64,000 bases of DNA from Pseudoalteromonas ostreae (lineage in GTDB: Bacteria; Pseudomonadota; Gammaproteobacteria; Enterobacterales; Alteromonadaceae), in NCBI RefSeq assembly GCF_018069805.1, contig NZ_JAGPYN010000007.1:124001-188000 (forward strand), in the 5' to 3' direction. Below the pieces are notes generated by a model. That model saw nothing but the letters and a program-made list of their open reading frames with translations, was not told where the DNA came from and ran no database searches. This document shows positions 33,964-43,490 of this stretch, one piece after another (the stretch's first letter is position 1; each line of letters begins with the position of its first letter). A program made the translations under genes and the position numbers.

Positions 33964-36486
33964 ATGGTGGATCAGGTAAGTATATTAGCACGCGTATATT
34001 GTATAAATATTTTACTCACACTGCTTAGCATCATCGCTACAGCATCAGTGATGGCTGATGAATCGACAGCGAAGGGATGGTTAGTGCCAGCGAACCTCCC
34101 TTTTGAGCGTATTCATCCTTTGCTAGAGCAGGAAGTCAGCACACTCTCAAAAATAGATTTATCTTATGTTCGTATTAAGGGGGAGCAAGGTTATTGGTTT
34201 ATTGTTGATTTAAATAAACAGTCTCAATCAAAGGCGAATGTTATTTATGCAGACAATTCCCATTTAGCGCAGCTTGATTTTTATACTCTTGATGAGAATT
34301 TTAACCTGTTAGTTGAAGTAAATAATGAGGCATACCGTTATATTAATAAGGTACTCCCACACGCACAGTTATATGCAGACGAAGCACGTTGGGCGGCAGT
34401 TTACGTTCGCCATAGTGAAGATGACAGGATGGGCATTAGACTTGCTACTGCTGCTGAATTTGCCAAGTTGATAAACACGAAACTGCGAAATTTCTTTTTA
34501 ATAGCTGGACTATTATTGTTGAGTATTGCGATTGCGGGCACTGTCTATGGTTTATCTCATCAAGTGAAGTCACTTTACTTACTTGGTTATCTTATTTGTG
34601 TACTAAGCGAGTTTTTAATTGCAAAAGGGGTGTTGAATTACTTTAATATAGAATTTGTATCCTTATGGTATATAAAGTTACAGTTTTCATTTCAGGTGCT
34701 GGCATTAGCGGTGATCAACTTTTATTTTATTCACTATTTACAATCGCAGAACCTTTTAAACGCTCGACAAGATAAACTAACTGTTTATATAGGCTTATTT
34801 AGTGTTGCAGCAGTATTAAGCTGTGTTATGAAGCAATCAGAGCAATTTGCTGTAGTGACTGTGTGTTTGGGCGCTATGCTGGTGTTGCTGTGTTATTTAT
34901 TTTTTTATTGGCTTAGTAATACCAAAAAAACAATACAATTTAAGTTTGTGCTTGTCTGGTTTGCAGTGATACTACAAACGTTATGCTGGCAAGCAACGCT
35001 GGTCTCAGGTGCAAAGGTACAGCAATTTAATGATGTGTTACTGGTGCTAAATGTGATTACTTTTGTGTTGATGTTACTCATTCATGAGCGTGAGTGTGTT
35101 AAGCAATATAGTTACAGCCTCACTCATGATGATGATACAAAATTACCCAATAAACAGTTACTAATCAAGCGTCTTGATAATCAGGTAATATTAGAAATAG
35201 AGCATTCTTTACTGCTCTTTAGACCTGCGGTACTGAGCAATGCTCGGGCAAGCTTTGGTTATGAGCATGTAAATGATCAAATAAAAGTGACCATGGGCAA
35301 ATTAGTTCCGCAATTAGCGTCAATGAATGTGATGTGTATTGAGACTAACCTTCAAGGTAGTCGTTGTATTGCCAGATTGGATGACAGCACCTATGGGGTT
35401 GTGATAGTCGGCAAGTTAGAATTAAGCCAAATAGAGCAGCTTGTATGTGTGATCAATAGTGTCTTTGCTGAGGGGATCACTCATAAACGCATTCACTTAA
35501 TTGATAAAGTGGAAATTGGTGTGGCAAATTATCCGCTTCATGCAAGTACGTCATTACAACTAGTCCAGCGAGGGCTACAGGCACTGGCGGTTAAACCACT
35601 TCATGGTGAACGTTGGCATATGTTTAATATAGATAATGTGGCGTTATCGCAACGACGCATTGCGATTGCATCAGCTCTAAAAGAAGCCATTGAATTCGAT
35701 CAGCTTAGTTTGTTTTTTCAACCGCAGATATATCTAAACACCGGTAAAGTGCACGGTGCGGAAGCTTTATTGCGTTGGGAGCATCCACAACTAGGCAACG
35801 TTCCCCCTGATTTATTTATCCCTATAGCTGAATCATCAGGAATAATTTCAGATTTGACTGAATGGGTTATTACGCAAGCACTGCGATATCAAAAGAAAAT
35901 GACGGCATTATTACCTGAGCATATTATTTCAATCAATATTTCGGCTAAAGATTTGCAGCGCAAAGATTTACCTGTGTTATTTATAACCTTATTGAATGAG
36001 TATCAGCTTAATCCGGCTAATGTAATGTTAGAACTAACAGAATCGGCAACTCTCTTTGAGGGGGTTGATATAAGAAATGCACTGAATGATTACCGCTTAA
36101 TTGGCGTTAAAATAGCGATTGATGACTTTGGAACAGGGTATTCGTCACTCGCGTATTTGAGCAAAATGGGCTTTGATGAAATAAAAATAGATAAGCAATT
36201 TGTAATGAATATTGAATACTCTAAAAATGATCAAACAATTTGTCGTGCCACCTGTGATATTGCTAAATCATTGGGCTCGTACGTAGTAGCCGAAGGGATT
36301 GAAGATAGTCAAAGTATGGTGAAATTACAAAGTTATGGCTGTGAAGTTGGTCAGGGATACTTCTTTTCACGACCCTTACCGTTTGACGATTACATGCTAT
36401 GGCTTGAACAAAACTTTGAAGCTACCACTGTATTTGTTAATGATCTTGGAAAAGTCGTTGACCTAGTTGGGAAAAATAATTATTGA
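33964..36486 (+). CDS. 7TMR-DISM membrane protein with degenerate GGDEF and intact EAL domain
   Basis: The product (about 840 aa) is a membrane c-di-GMP phosphodiesterase candidate. Order: signal segment ending SVMAD, periplasmic domain (to about residue 170), about seven membrane helices (175-385), a GGDEF-like domain in which the signature is replaced by RLDDSTYG, and a C-terminal EAL domain. The EAL domain keeps EALLRW, INISAKD, LELTES, IDDFGTGYSS, IKIDKQF, AEGIED and VGQGYFFS, so catalysis is expected. The exact start is uncertain: TTG at 33943, ATG at 33964 and GTG at 33967 are in frame, and GGAG at 33958 favours the latter two. The last 50 bases overlap the convergent CLCA_X gene. Confidence 0.88.
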   Translation: MVDQVSILARVYCINILLTLLSIIATASVMADESTAKGWLVPANLPFERIHPLLEQEVSTLSKIDLSYVRIKGEQGYWFIVDLNKQSQSKANVIYADNSHLAQLDFYTLDENFNLLVEVNNEAYRYINKVLPHAQLYADEARWAAVYVRHSEDDRMGIRLATAAEFAKLINTKLRNFFLIAGLLLLSIAIAGTVYGLSHQVKSLYLLGYLICVLSEFLIAKGVLNYFNIEFVSLWYIKLQFSFQVLALAVINFYFIHYLQSQNLLNARQDKLTVYIGLFSVAAVLSCVMKQSEQFAVVTVCLGAMLVLLCYLFFYWLSNTKKTIQFKFVLVWFAVILQTLCWQATLVSGAKVQQFNDVLLVLNVITFVLMLLIHERECVKQYSYSLTHDDDTKLPNKQLLIKRLDNQVILEIEHSLLLFRPAVLSNARASFGYEHVNDQIKVTMGKLVPQLASMNVMCIETNLQGSRCIARLDDSTYGVVIVGKLELSQIEQLVCVINSVFAEGITHKRIHLIDKVEIGVANYPLHASTSLQLVQRGLQALAVKPLHGERWHMFNIDNVALSQRRIAIASALKEAIEFDQLSLFFQPQIYLNTGKVHGAEALLRWEHPQLGNVPPDLFIPIAESSGIISDLTEWVITQALRYQKKMTALLPEHIISINISAKDLQRKDLPVLFITLLNEYQLNPANVMLELTESATLFEGVDIRNALNDYRLIGVKIAIDDFGTGYSSLAYLSKMGFDEIKIDKQFVMNIEYSKNDQTICRATCDIAKSLGSYVVAEGIEDSQSMVKLQSYGCEVGQGYFFSRPLPFDDYMLWLEQNFEATTVFVNDLGKVVDLVGKNNY

Positions 36487-37216
36487 GCGCGTTATTACAA
36501 ATTTTCAAGCTATCGTGCTTAGGATAAATAAGCGCTGAGTTATTTAGCCCAGAGACTAAAAAGTGATTAATGATCTGCTCATTACAAGCAATACATGCTT
36601 CAAAACTACGCGCAGCTAATTCTTCAGGCATACTCATATAAAACTGCTGATGCTGTTTATCAAATTTTATACAGTCTAAAACATACTGATTAGCGTGTTG
36701 GCTGATTGGTTCTAGAAATACCCCTTGGTAAAATCTATTTAATGCTAAGTTTAGCGGGTGACTTTGCTCAATTACGTATTCCAGCCAAAGTTTAGAGGCA
36801 AAATGCTGTGGCGAATGCTGGGGAAATACGTGCTTAGTTATATGATGATCAAACGCATGAAACCATTCATGCGCCAGTGCGCCTCCGCCTGCATTTTTTG
36901 CCAGCGCAAGAGTACGAGTACGGCTATTATAATGGGCTTGGACGTGTTGTTGGCCGTCATGGCCAAAAGCAAAGTTGAGTTTCCCCCTCAGACCAATGGT
37001 CTTTGGTGGCACTTGCAGAATTTGCGCTAAATCGGCTAGTGCGTCGTAAATTAAATTAGCACTAATAAAGCGTTCTTCTTTAGTGACCCATTTACCCACC
37101 ACCATAGTGCAAAAACCAAATGTATCGCGGATATCACTAAAGTCAACTTGGTCATCAAATCGGTAATCTGGTCCTTGGCGGTAAAACCCGCGCTTTAAGC
37201 GATTGCTGGCACTCAT
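36437..37216 (-). CDS. CLCA_X family protein with HExxH metallopeptidase motif
   Basis: A 259-aa protein of the poorly studied CLCA_X family. A zinc-peptidase HExxH is visible as HEWFH in GGGALAHEWFHAFDHH (residues about 112-127), preceded by RTRTLALAKNAGG. A third ligand is not obvious; Glu in PEELAARSFEA later in the chain is a candidate. No signal peptide. Its start overlaps the stop of the DTW gene (ATGA, 4 bases), so it is cotranslated with tapT. Its 3' end runs 50 bases into the convergent EAL gene. Function unknown. Confidence 0.78.
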   Translation of the reverse strand: MSASNRLKRGFYRQGPDYRFDDQVDFSDIRDTFGFCTMVVGKWVTKEERFISANLIYDALADLAQILQVPPKTIGLRGKLNFAFGHDGQQHVQAHYNSRTRTLALAKNAGGGALAHEWFHAFDHHITKHVFPQHSPQHFASKLWLEYVIEQSHPLNLALNRFYQGVFLEPISQHANQYVLDCIKFDKQHQQFYMSMPEELAARSFEACIACNEQIINHFLVSGLNNSALIYPKHDSLKICNNALNNYFSQLGQRLFQDH

Positions 37217-37818
37217 TTGGCTTGATAACGTGCTTTAACATGCTCAGGCATAAACTGGGTTTGTTTGCTGTTGAGCGCTTCTAGTGCGTGATACAGAGGT
37301 TCAGGGTTAATATGCTCAATCAAGGATAAACTATGTGCAACCGCTTCTAATGTGGAGAGGCTATCTGCACGGGGAGCTTTGCGAATGCGATATTGGTTTT
37401 GTGGGATCGTCGTAAAGCTGACCTTTTTAAAAGCCGCAAGGGCTGGGGTAAGTTGCATGATCTTAAATGCTTTTTTCCAGGTGCCATCGAGTACAATTAG
37501 ATGACTTAACCGGCTTTTAAATTGCTGCGTTACGGTACTTTCATCATCCAGCATGAGGGCATTATCATCAGGGTAGAGTAAGGCAGTTGTGGCAACGGGT
37601 AATGTGTCTAATTGTGCAAAATCAGCCTGCGTTTCTCCTACCATGATGTCATATTGCGTTAGGCACAGTGTGAGTAAACGGGCGGTGTTTTTAGTGATCT
37701 TTACTTCGCTAGGATGCTGCAAAATTATAACTTTGAGTTTATTGTCCAGTATCGACAAATCTTCACAAAGACACGTTTGTAGACTAAATTTACAATTAAC
37801 ACATAAAGAACGGGACAT
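37213..37818 (-). CDS. tapT: DTW-domain tRNA-uridine aminocarboxypropyltransferase
   Basis: DTW-domain enzymes such as E. coli TapT (YfiP) place an acp group from SAM on uridine 47 of tRNAs. The 201-aa protein has an N-terminal cysteine cluster (CVNCKFSLQTCLCE, residues 6-19), and the signature block LIVLDGTWKKAFKI (about 107-120). Nearly normal length. It is the first gene of a two-gene operon with CLCA_X. The gene name rests on family membership; other DTW proteins modify different positions. Confidence 0.82.
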   Translation of the reverse strand: MSRSLCVNCKFSLQTCLCEDLSILDNKLKVIILQHPSEVKITKNTARLLTLCLTQYDIMVGETQADFAQLDTLPVATTALLYPDDNALMLDDESTVTQQFKSRLSHLIVLDGTWKKAFKIMQLTPALAAFKKVSFTTIPQNQYRIRKAPRADSLSTLEAVAHSLSLIEHINPEPLYHALEALNSKQTQFMPEHVKARYQAK

Positions 37819-37970
37819 AAAAGAATCTTTATTAATAGCAATAAGTTGAAAAATTAGCTAATTATACGCTTAATTAGACTATTAGTTGGTTTTTTTTCTA
37901 TAGGACGATAAAGTATACAAATAAGTATAAGTTACTGGTTTAGGGTTGCTAAATACCAAAAGGATAAATA

Positions 37971-38315
37971 ATGAACACAATAGTCATTGATGAAAGCGCA
38001 TTGGAAAGTATGGAATCGTTATTGGGGGAGCAATTTAACGATACGCTGACTTTTTGTTGTGCTGAGTTTGAGCGATTAGGCTCTGAAGTATTGGCGACAA
38101 TACATAGTGATATCCAAGTCGCAAGCCGCCATGCTCATAGTCTAAAATCTAATGCCGCGCAGTTTGGTGCAAGTAGTCTATCTCAGGTGGCCAGAGAAAT
38201 TGAACAAAGTTTAAATAATAATGATGTTTCCCAGGCACTTGAGGCAGCACAACAACTTGACAGCCAAGTTGCAGGCTCAAAAGCCAAGTTAACCGATTGG
38301 TTACAAAAGCGTTAG
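37971..38315 (+). CDS. Stand-alone histidine phosphotransfer (Hpt) protein
   Basis: A 114-aa four-helix Hpt domain. The phospho-accepting His is in ASRHAHSLKSNAAQFGA (the second His, about residue 56), with the typical LKSNAAxFGA continuation. It would shuttle phosphate between hybrid kinases and response regulators. AAGGATAA precedes the ATG. It stands alone; partners are not adjacent. Two orphan partners in this window (the regulator at 28.4-29.5 kb and the hybrid kinase at 16.0-18.7 kb) are possible but unproven. Confidence 0.85.
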   Translation: MNTIVIDESALESMESLLGEQFNDTLTFCCAEFERLGSEVLATIHSDIQVASRHAHSLKSNAAQFGASSLSQVAREIEQSLNNNDVSQALEAAQQLDSQVAGSKAKLTDWLQKR

Positions 38316-38421
38316 TTAGCTATACCCAGACGTGAATTTATTTCAGTTTTGAAGTATTAAATCCACTGGTATTTAGCCCCTTTACTAGGTTAATCTAGTT
38401 GTTCCACTAGTAGAGGTAAAA

Positions 38422-39639
38422 ATGTCAGAAATTAAAAAGAGTCATAAATTACAAGGCGTTTGTTATGATATTCGTGGGCCGGTGTTAGTTCAGGCTCGCA
38501 AAATGGAAGATGAAGGCCAAAAAGTTTTAAAATTGAATATTGGTAACCCTGCGGCATTTGGCTTTGATATGCCTGAAGATATGCACCGCGATATTATTCG
38601 TAATTTGTATTCAGCCCAAGGCTACTGTGACTCCAAAGGCCTCTACTCAGCCCGTGTGGCTATTTATCAGCACTACCAACAACGTGGTTTATATAACTTA
38701 GACGTCGATAATATTTATATTGGTAATGGGGTCAGTGAATTAATTCAAATGACGACCCAAGCTTTGCTTAATAATGATGATGAGGTGTTGATCCCAGCAC
38801 CTGATTATCCATTGTGGACCGCTTCAGTCAAACTTGCAGGTGGTAATCCAGTTCATTACCTATGTGATGAAGAGCAAGATTGGTTTCCTGATATTGCTGA
38901 TATTCGCAGTAAAATCACGTCAAAAACTAAAGCATTAGTGCTGATCAACCCTAATAATCCGACTGGTGCAGTATACGACGACGCACTTTTACAGCAGTTA
39001 ATTGATATTGCACGTGAACATAAATTACTGTTATTGAGTGATGAAATCTATGAGAAGATTTTATACGATGGGATCACGCACAGCTCCATTGGTGCACTGT
39101 GTGATGATGTGCCGATCATTACCTTTAATGGCTTAGCAAAAACCTATCGCGCAGCAGGTTTGCGTATGGGGTGGATGGTGTTAAGTGGCCGTACTGCATT
39201 GATGGATGATTTACGTAAAGGTTTAGATATCTTAGCCTCTATGCGTTTATGTGCCAATGTACCGGCACAATATGCGATCCAGCAAGCATTAGGTGGCGTA
39301 CAGTCGATTGATGGGTTAATTAATCCGGGTGGACGTTTATACGAACAACGTGATATTGCATGGCGCGGTTTAAATGCCATTGAGGGGATTTCGTGTGCAA
39401 AACCAAAAGGGGCGTTATACGCATTTGCCAAAGTAGATACTGAGCGTTTTAATATCAAAAATGATGAAAAAATGATTTTAGATTTACTTAAAGCAGAAAA
39501 GATCTTACTGGTTCACGGAAGAGCATTTAACTGGCCAAATCCAGATCATTTCAGATTAGTATTTTTACCTAACAAAGATGTTTTAACGACCGCGATGAGT
39601 AAGATGCAACGCTTTTTTAGCGATTACAGACAAAGCTAA
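38422..39639 (+). CDS. alaA: Glutamate-pyruvate aminotransferase AlaA
   Basis: AlaA makes alanine from pyruvate and glutamate and is one of the main alanine-forming enzymes of E. coli. The 405 residues equal the E. coli length, with long shared blocks such as VCYDIRGPVL, LKLNIGNPAAFGFD, YIGNGVSELI, PAPDYPLWTA, INPNNPTGAVY and MRLCANVPAQ. It is a class I/II PLP enzyme; the Schiff-base Lys is in FNGLAKTYRAAG. A GAGGTAA ribosome site and a downstream terminator make it monocistronic. Confidence 0.95.
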   Translation: MSEIKKSHKLQGVCYDIRGPVLVQARKMEDEGQKVLKLNIGNPAAFGFDMPEDMHRDIIRNLYSAQGYCDSKGLYSARVAIYQHYQQRGLYNLDVDNIYIGNGVSELIQMTTQALLNNDDEVLIPAPDYPLWTASVKLAGGNPVHYLCDEEQDWFPDIADIRSKITSKTKALVLINPNNPTGAVYDDALLQQLIDIAREHKLLLLSDEIYEKILYDGITHSSIGALCDDVPIITFNGLAKTYRAAGLRMGWMVLSGRTALMDDLRKGLDILASMRLCANVPAQYAIQQALGGVQSIDGLINPGGRLYEQRDIAWRGLNAIEGISCAKPKGALYAFAKVDTERFNIKNDEKMILDLLKAEKILLVHGRAFNWPNPDHFRLVFLPNKDVLTTAMSKMQRFFSDYRQS

Positions 39640-39663
39640 CGTAGTAACAAAGTTATAAATACT

Positions 39664-39694
39664 AAAAAGCGAGCATTAATACTGCTCGCTTTTT
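39664..39694 (+). terminator. Terminator of alaA
   Basis: AAAAGCGAGCA (39665-39675) pairs with TGCTCGCTTTT (39683-39693) around a 7-base loop, followed by T. With its flanking A run it can also serve the convergent minus-strand envelope operon. Confidence 0.88.
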
Positions 39695-39710
39695 AGTTTA
39701 ATGTAATAGC

Positions 39711-40181
39711 TTAATAGGCTTTATCAACGCGGACTGTATTATCTGATAAATACACTAAGCGGACGCTGTCGCCAGTTCTAAATATCATTTGATTGTCTTT
39801 GTCTTGTACCACCATAAATTGTTCACCATTTTCAACTTTGATCATTAACTCGACTAAGTGGTATTGATTATAATGGCTGCTTTGTTGCCTGTTGTTCGCC
39901 ACGCTGCCACCGATGATCGAGCCTAGAATAGTCGCTGCGGTGCGACCACTGCCGCCGCCAAATTGGTTACCAATCACGCCACCAAGTAATGCACCGCCAA
40001 AAGTTTTCCAGCCACTATTTTTGTCTTGAACAAGTTCTTGTTCGGTAATATTACGTACAGATTGAACACTGCCAAATAGCACTTGCTGTACAGGCACGGC
40101 TTTATTACGTTCATATGCGGCAAAACTTGGGTTACTGATGATCAGGGCTGTACACAGCCCAAGTATGAGTTTATTCATCAT
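39711..40181 (-). CDS. Glycine-zipper 2TM-domain exported protein
   Basis: A 156-aa exported protein with signal peptide to NPSFA|AY and a glycine zipper of the Rick_17kDa/SlyB type (GGALLGGVIGNQFGGGSGRTAATILGSIIGG split: GGALLGGVIGNQF and ILGSIIGGSV, residues about 62-95). The C-terminal part is a small beta domain (QYHLVELMIKVENGEQF). No lipobox cysteine is present. It is the last gene of an envelope operon after COG3014, ycfL and lpoB. Likely outer-membrane or periplasmic, possibly linked to envelope integrity; exact role unknown. Confidence 0.85.
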   Translation of the reverse strand: MMNKLILGLCTALIISNPSFAAYERNKAVPVQQVLFGSVQSVRNITEQELVQDKNSGWKTFGGALLGGVIGNQFGGGSGRTAATILGSIIGGSVANNRQQSSHYNQYHLVELMIKVENGEQFMVVQDKDNQMIFRTGDSVRLVYLSDNTVRVDKAY

Positions 40182-40198
40182 TTACCTCCTCAGCTAAA

Positions 40199-40834
40199 CT
40201 ACCAGCCAAAGGTTGATTTTTCGCGGGTTTTACGAATTTCTGTTTCGTCCGCCCATTCTACTAAGCCACTTTTTAAATCCATTAAGCGCATTGTAAATTT
40301 ATAGTATACGTCGGCTTTGTCGGCATTCGATTTTACGATGCTCGACAGGTTGCCATAAAGCATATACTGCGCGCCAACTTGTTGGCCAAATGCAATCGCT
40401 TTAGTTGGGTCAACTAGGGCATCATCATTTTGAAAGTTTAATTGTTCTCGAGCGGCTTCTACGCGGCCCATATCAACAAAACGAAATTTACCACTGCGCA
40501 ATAATTGTGTTGAAATTGAATCGGTAATTGATTCAGTATCAATGTGCTCACTGGTTTTGTTTTTTATACGTTCAACAAATACGATTGGTCGAGTATTCGC
40601 TGTTAATGTGCCGACCACGGGTGATGCCAGCAGTGAATCCGTCATTTGGCTGGCGACTTTTTGTAAGTCAGTTGAACCGAAGTTAATATCAGTTGTTTCT
40701 ACAGCTTGTGCGTCACCGTAGCTAACTACGGCTTTATTGGCACAGCCACTGAGGGCAAGCGCACTCAACCCCAGCAACGCAAAACCCGAGAGTGTTTTAA
40801 GCGTTGGTTTTTTAGTTGTATTGACTGTATTCAT
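40199..40834 (-). CDS. lpoB: Penicillin-binding protein activator LpoB
   Basis: LpoB is an outer-membrane lipoprotein that reaches through the peptidoglycan to activate PBP1B. The 211-aa protein has a lipobox (LALSGC, Cys near residue 31), a short linker and the LpoB domain with RPIVFVERIKNKTSEHIDTESI, SGKFRFVDMGRV and YMLYGNLSSI. The linker is much shorter than in E. coli. It follows ycfL by 11 bases, matching the ycfL-lpoB neighbourhood in E. coli. Confidence 0.92.
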   Translation of the reverse strand: MNTVNTTKKPTLKTLSGFALLGLSALALSGCANKAVVSYGDAQAVETTDINFGSTDLQKVASQMTDSLLASPVVGTLTANTRPIVFVERIKNKTSEHIDTESITDSISTQLLRSGKFRFVDMGRVEAAREQLNFQNDDALVDPTKAIAFGQQVGAQYMLYGNLSSIVKSNADKADVYYKFTMRLMDLKSGLVEWADETEIRKTREKSTFGW

Positions 40835-40845
40835 TTTAGTGTCCT

Positions 40846-41271
40846 TTAATCTTTAAATTCTTGTGCTTGAGTCGATACTTCGCGTACCGCTAATGAAAAT
40901 GTGACCGCATCAGATGTAGGTGCAAGGCCAGGTAATTGTACATTTGCAAAGCCAAATAAAGTCAATGATTGCCATGGGGAATGATTGCCTTTGATCACAA
41001 AGCCATCGCCGTCATACCAGGTAAATTGATACTGTAAATATTGTGATTTTTTATACTGACTCGAAAGTGTGACAACGACATCAGTTAATTGATTTGTTTG
41101 TCGAGTCTTTACATCACTAATGGCCAGCTTTCTGCCTAGCGCAGGGTTATCGACTTTTAACTGTTGTTGGTATTGCGCTGAAGCTTGTTCAACACTTATA
41201 CCCGATGTGGTCGGTCTACTGGTACAGGCAGCAAGTAGACAGACAGTTAATAATGGCACTAAATATTTCAT
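40846..41271 (-). CDS. ycfL: YcfL-family (DUF1425) lipoprotein
   Basis: A 141-aa lipoprotein: signal MKYLVPLLTVCLLAAC with Cys16 as the lipidated residue, then a single beta-rich domain with QYQFTWYDGDGFVIKG and a C-terminal SLAVREVS. This family accompanies lpoB in many gammaproteobacteria and is thought to belong to the cell-envelope machinery; no biochemical role is known to me. Eight bases separate it from the COG3014 gene upstream. Confidence 0.88.
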   Translation of the reverse strand: MKYLVPLLTVCLLAACTSRPTTSGISVEQASAQYQQQLKVDNPALGRKLAISDVKTRQTNQLTDVVVTLSSQYKKSQYLQYQFTWYDGDGFVIKGNHSPWQSLTLFGFANVQLPGLAPTSDAVTFSLAVREVSTQAQEFKD

Positions 41272-41279
41272 GATAGCTC

Positions 41280-42644
41280 CTAAAGTTGCACTACATGGGA
41301 ATTAAAATAGTTGTTAATAGAGGTTAGATAAATCAAGGTTAACCCTTGCTTACTAACCGTAAAGTTTATGTCGTTGTGATTGGCAAGTTTTAAAACATGG
41401 TCTCCTGCTGTTAATTGGGTGCGCGCAACACTTATTTGATTCGGTAAGGTTAACCAACTGCGGGTATCTGCTTGCTCAGAGGCTAGATTGTAAAGATTCG
41501 CAAGTATATTACCCACATCTCCACCACTTCGAGCCAGCTCTGCCCGTACTTTTTCTTTTGCGACTAGCCGCAGTATCTGCCTAGACACTCTTGCTGGCGT
41601 TTGCTCTTCAAGTGTTTTAGCTGCTAACGCTTCTATTCTTACCAATGGGCTCAAAGGTAAAATCTGTGTTCCTATACTTATTTCATTAACCGTTGGTATA
41701 TAGGCTCTATCTTTATAAACGGGCATCGCTAAGCTATAAAAACGGGCATCACCACCGGATGTATAAATAGGCAGACGCAACACAAATTCATCTTTTTCCG
41801 GCACTAAACCTTGTTCAATCAAGATCACAACATCACCGCTGTTGGCGATTTTTTTTGGCAGTTCAGCAAAGCGTTTTTTATACTCTGCATAATCTTGATC
41901 AAACCCTTGCTGTTTTGCTAATTGCAGCACAACCTGCTGCAAATAGGTATTTTCAGGGTTGATCTCTAATGCCTTTTTATAATCTATATATGCATCATCG
42001 TATTGCTTATTACTTTGATAGAGCAAACCAGACAGATAAAATGTAAACGCATTTTGATAGCCATTTTTTACGTTTTTGATCACCTCATCCATACCTGGGT
42101 AATGTTTTTGTGCTGCTTTTACGCTGGCGTCTATGTCGTCTTGATTAGCCGTTAACGCATCTGTTTGCACTTTATTTGCACGGCGAACCTCGACTAACGC
42201 ACCTTCGATATTATGTTGATATATATAATTAAGAGCTTGGTAACTGTGCAGCATACTCATTTCATAAGCCGCTGGCGTATAGCCAATGACTGAATCATTG
42301 GTTAAAAGGGCGTTACTTTGTTCAAGCCCTGCGCTTACTTGTATTTTTGCAGCTTGGCGTTTTATTTCCATTTGCTGATATACCGCTTCGTACTGTGGTT
42401 TTGCAGCCTCATTTTGGTTATTTAAATTGCTTAAACGGGCTTGCTCTAATTGATTGAGCAAGTAGTTACTATGTGATTGCCCATTAGTTGGTAATAGCTG
42501 TTGGGCTTGGTCGATATTGTTGCTCTTAATAGCTTGGCGTACAGGCGTCATTTGGGTGGCGTAATCCGAAAAGAGATCACTAAGCCCAATGGTGCTGCAT
42601 CCACTTAGCATGATACAAAAGCCAAAAATAACACTGCGTTGCAC
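41280..42644 (-). CDS. COG3014-family TPR lipoprotein
   Basis: A 454-aa lipoprotein: lipobox MLSGC (Cys16), long helical region with TPR-like repeats (for example LSGLLYQSNKQYDDAYIDYKKAL with ALEINPEN, residues about 205-232), then a beta-rich C-terminal domain. It is the first gene of the operon with ycfL, lpoB and the glycine-zipper protein. By analogy with other outer-membrane TPR lipoproteins it may help assemble envelope complexes; in this position a link to PBP1B activation by LpoB is plausible but inferred. Confidence 0.82.
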   Translation of the reverse strand: MQRSVIFGFCIMLSGCSTIGLSDLFSDYATQMTPVRQAIKSNNIDQAQQLLPTNGQSHSNYLLNQLEQARLSNLNNQNEAAKPQYEAVYQQMEIKRQAAKIQVSAGLEQSNALLTNDSVIGYTPAAYEMSMLHSYQALNYIYQHNIEGALVEVRRANKVQTDALTANQDDIDASVKAAQKHYPGMDEVIKNVKNGYQNAFTFYLSGLLYQSNKQYDDAYIDYKKALEINPENTYLQQVVLQLAKQQGFDQDYAEYKKRFAELPKKIANSGDVVILIEQGLVPEKDEFVLRLPIYTSGGDARFYSLAMPVYKDRAYIPTVNEISIGTQILPLSPLVRIEALAAKTLEEQTPARVSRQILRLVAKEKVRAELARSGGDVGNILANLYNLASEQADTRSWLTLPNQISVARTQLTAGDHVLKLANHNDINFTVSKQGLTLIYLTSINNYFNSHVVQL

Positions 42645-42788
42645 ATGGCACTCCTTTTATAAGCGTTAATACAGATTAGCATAATCTAATCCAGAGGAGA
42701 TGTTAAACAATGTAAAAAAGCGTAGCAATCACGGTGTTTAAGCGAAATGGTTACGCGATCATTCGTCACCGAGTTAGTTGTTTGCTGG

Positions 42789-43490
42789 CTAAATAGCCGT
42801 TGGGCTCACATTCAGCACGTAACGCTGATACAGTTGCGGCAAGTTCGTCAAAATAGCAGCTTTGCCAGCAAGCTGACTGTTATTAATAGTATCAGCTAAT
42901 ACGGTTAAACTCTGATGTTGCAGTAAAATGTTAGATTGCACTATGTGGCTAATATGCCAAGGTTCAGGCGCAACGCCGCCTAAATCATGTTGATAAGGGC
43001 GATAAAAACCATACTTTTCTAAATGACTATCAAGCCATTTTGTCAGCGCTGCAAAAGGGCCATTCTCTTGGTATTCGTGAGGCTCTAACTGCAACTGATA
43101 GTGATCAGAAACACTGGATTGGTCAAAAATATCCAGATCAGTACCAAAGTGATGGCGACTGGTTCCCGGTAGGGCTGAATAAAGCATAATGGCATGGCAT
43201 TTTTCAATGTCTGTCATGGAGGTTAAATCAACGGGCTGTTGCTGCTTATTGAGCACAGGTCGATGACCATTAAATTTAGCATTCCAAATCAATGCTTGAC
43301 GTTCAAAGTTACGAAAGCTTGATGCAATAGTCAGTGCAAAGCCTGCATTGCGAGCTGCATTTTGCAACTGCATAAAGTCATCAATAATGTCTTTATGCAG
43401 TTTATGAGCTTGATAATCAACAAGCAGCAGCTCGTCTTTACCACAGGCACACTCAGCCAACTGTTGCGATGTGAGCTTAGCAGGGTTCAT
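42789..43490 (-). CDS. M15B D-alanyl-D-alanine carboxypeptidase family protein
   Basis: A 233-aa zinc peptidase of the VanY/LAS group, which trims D-Ala-D-Ala ends of peptidoglycan stems. The metal and catalytic residues are visible in [13 protein letters not shown] (residues about 111-123) and EPWHISH (about 177-183). No signal peptide can be seen, unusual for a peptidoglycan enzyme; it may act in the cytoplasm on recycled muropeptides, or the start may be misjudged. Its ATG overlaps the dapE stop by 4 bases, so the two are translated together, and DapE provides the diaminopimelate of the same stem peptides. Confidence 0.82.
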   Translation of the reverse strand: MNPAKLTSQQLAECACGKDELLLVDYQAHKLHKDIIDDFMQLQNAARNAGFALTIASSFRNFERQALIWNAKFNGHRPVLNKQQQPVDLTSMTDIEKCHAIMLYSALPGTSRHHFGTDLDIFDQSSVSDHYQLQLEPHEYQENGPFAALTKWLDSHLEKYGFYRPYQHDLGGVAPEPWHISHIVQSNILLQHQSLTVLADTINNSQLAGKAAILTNLPQLYQRYVLNVSPTAI

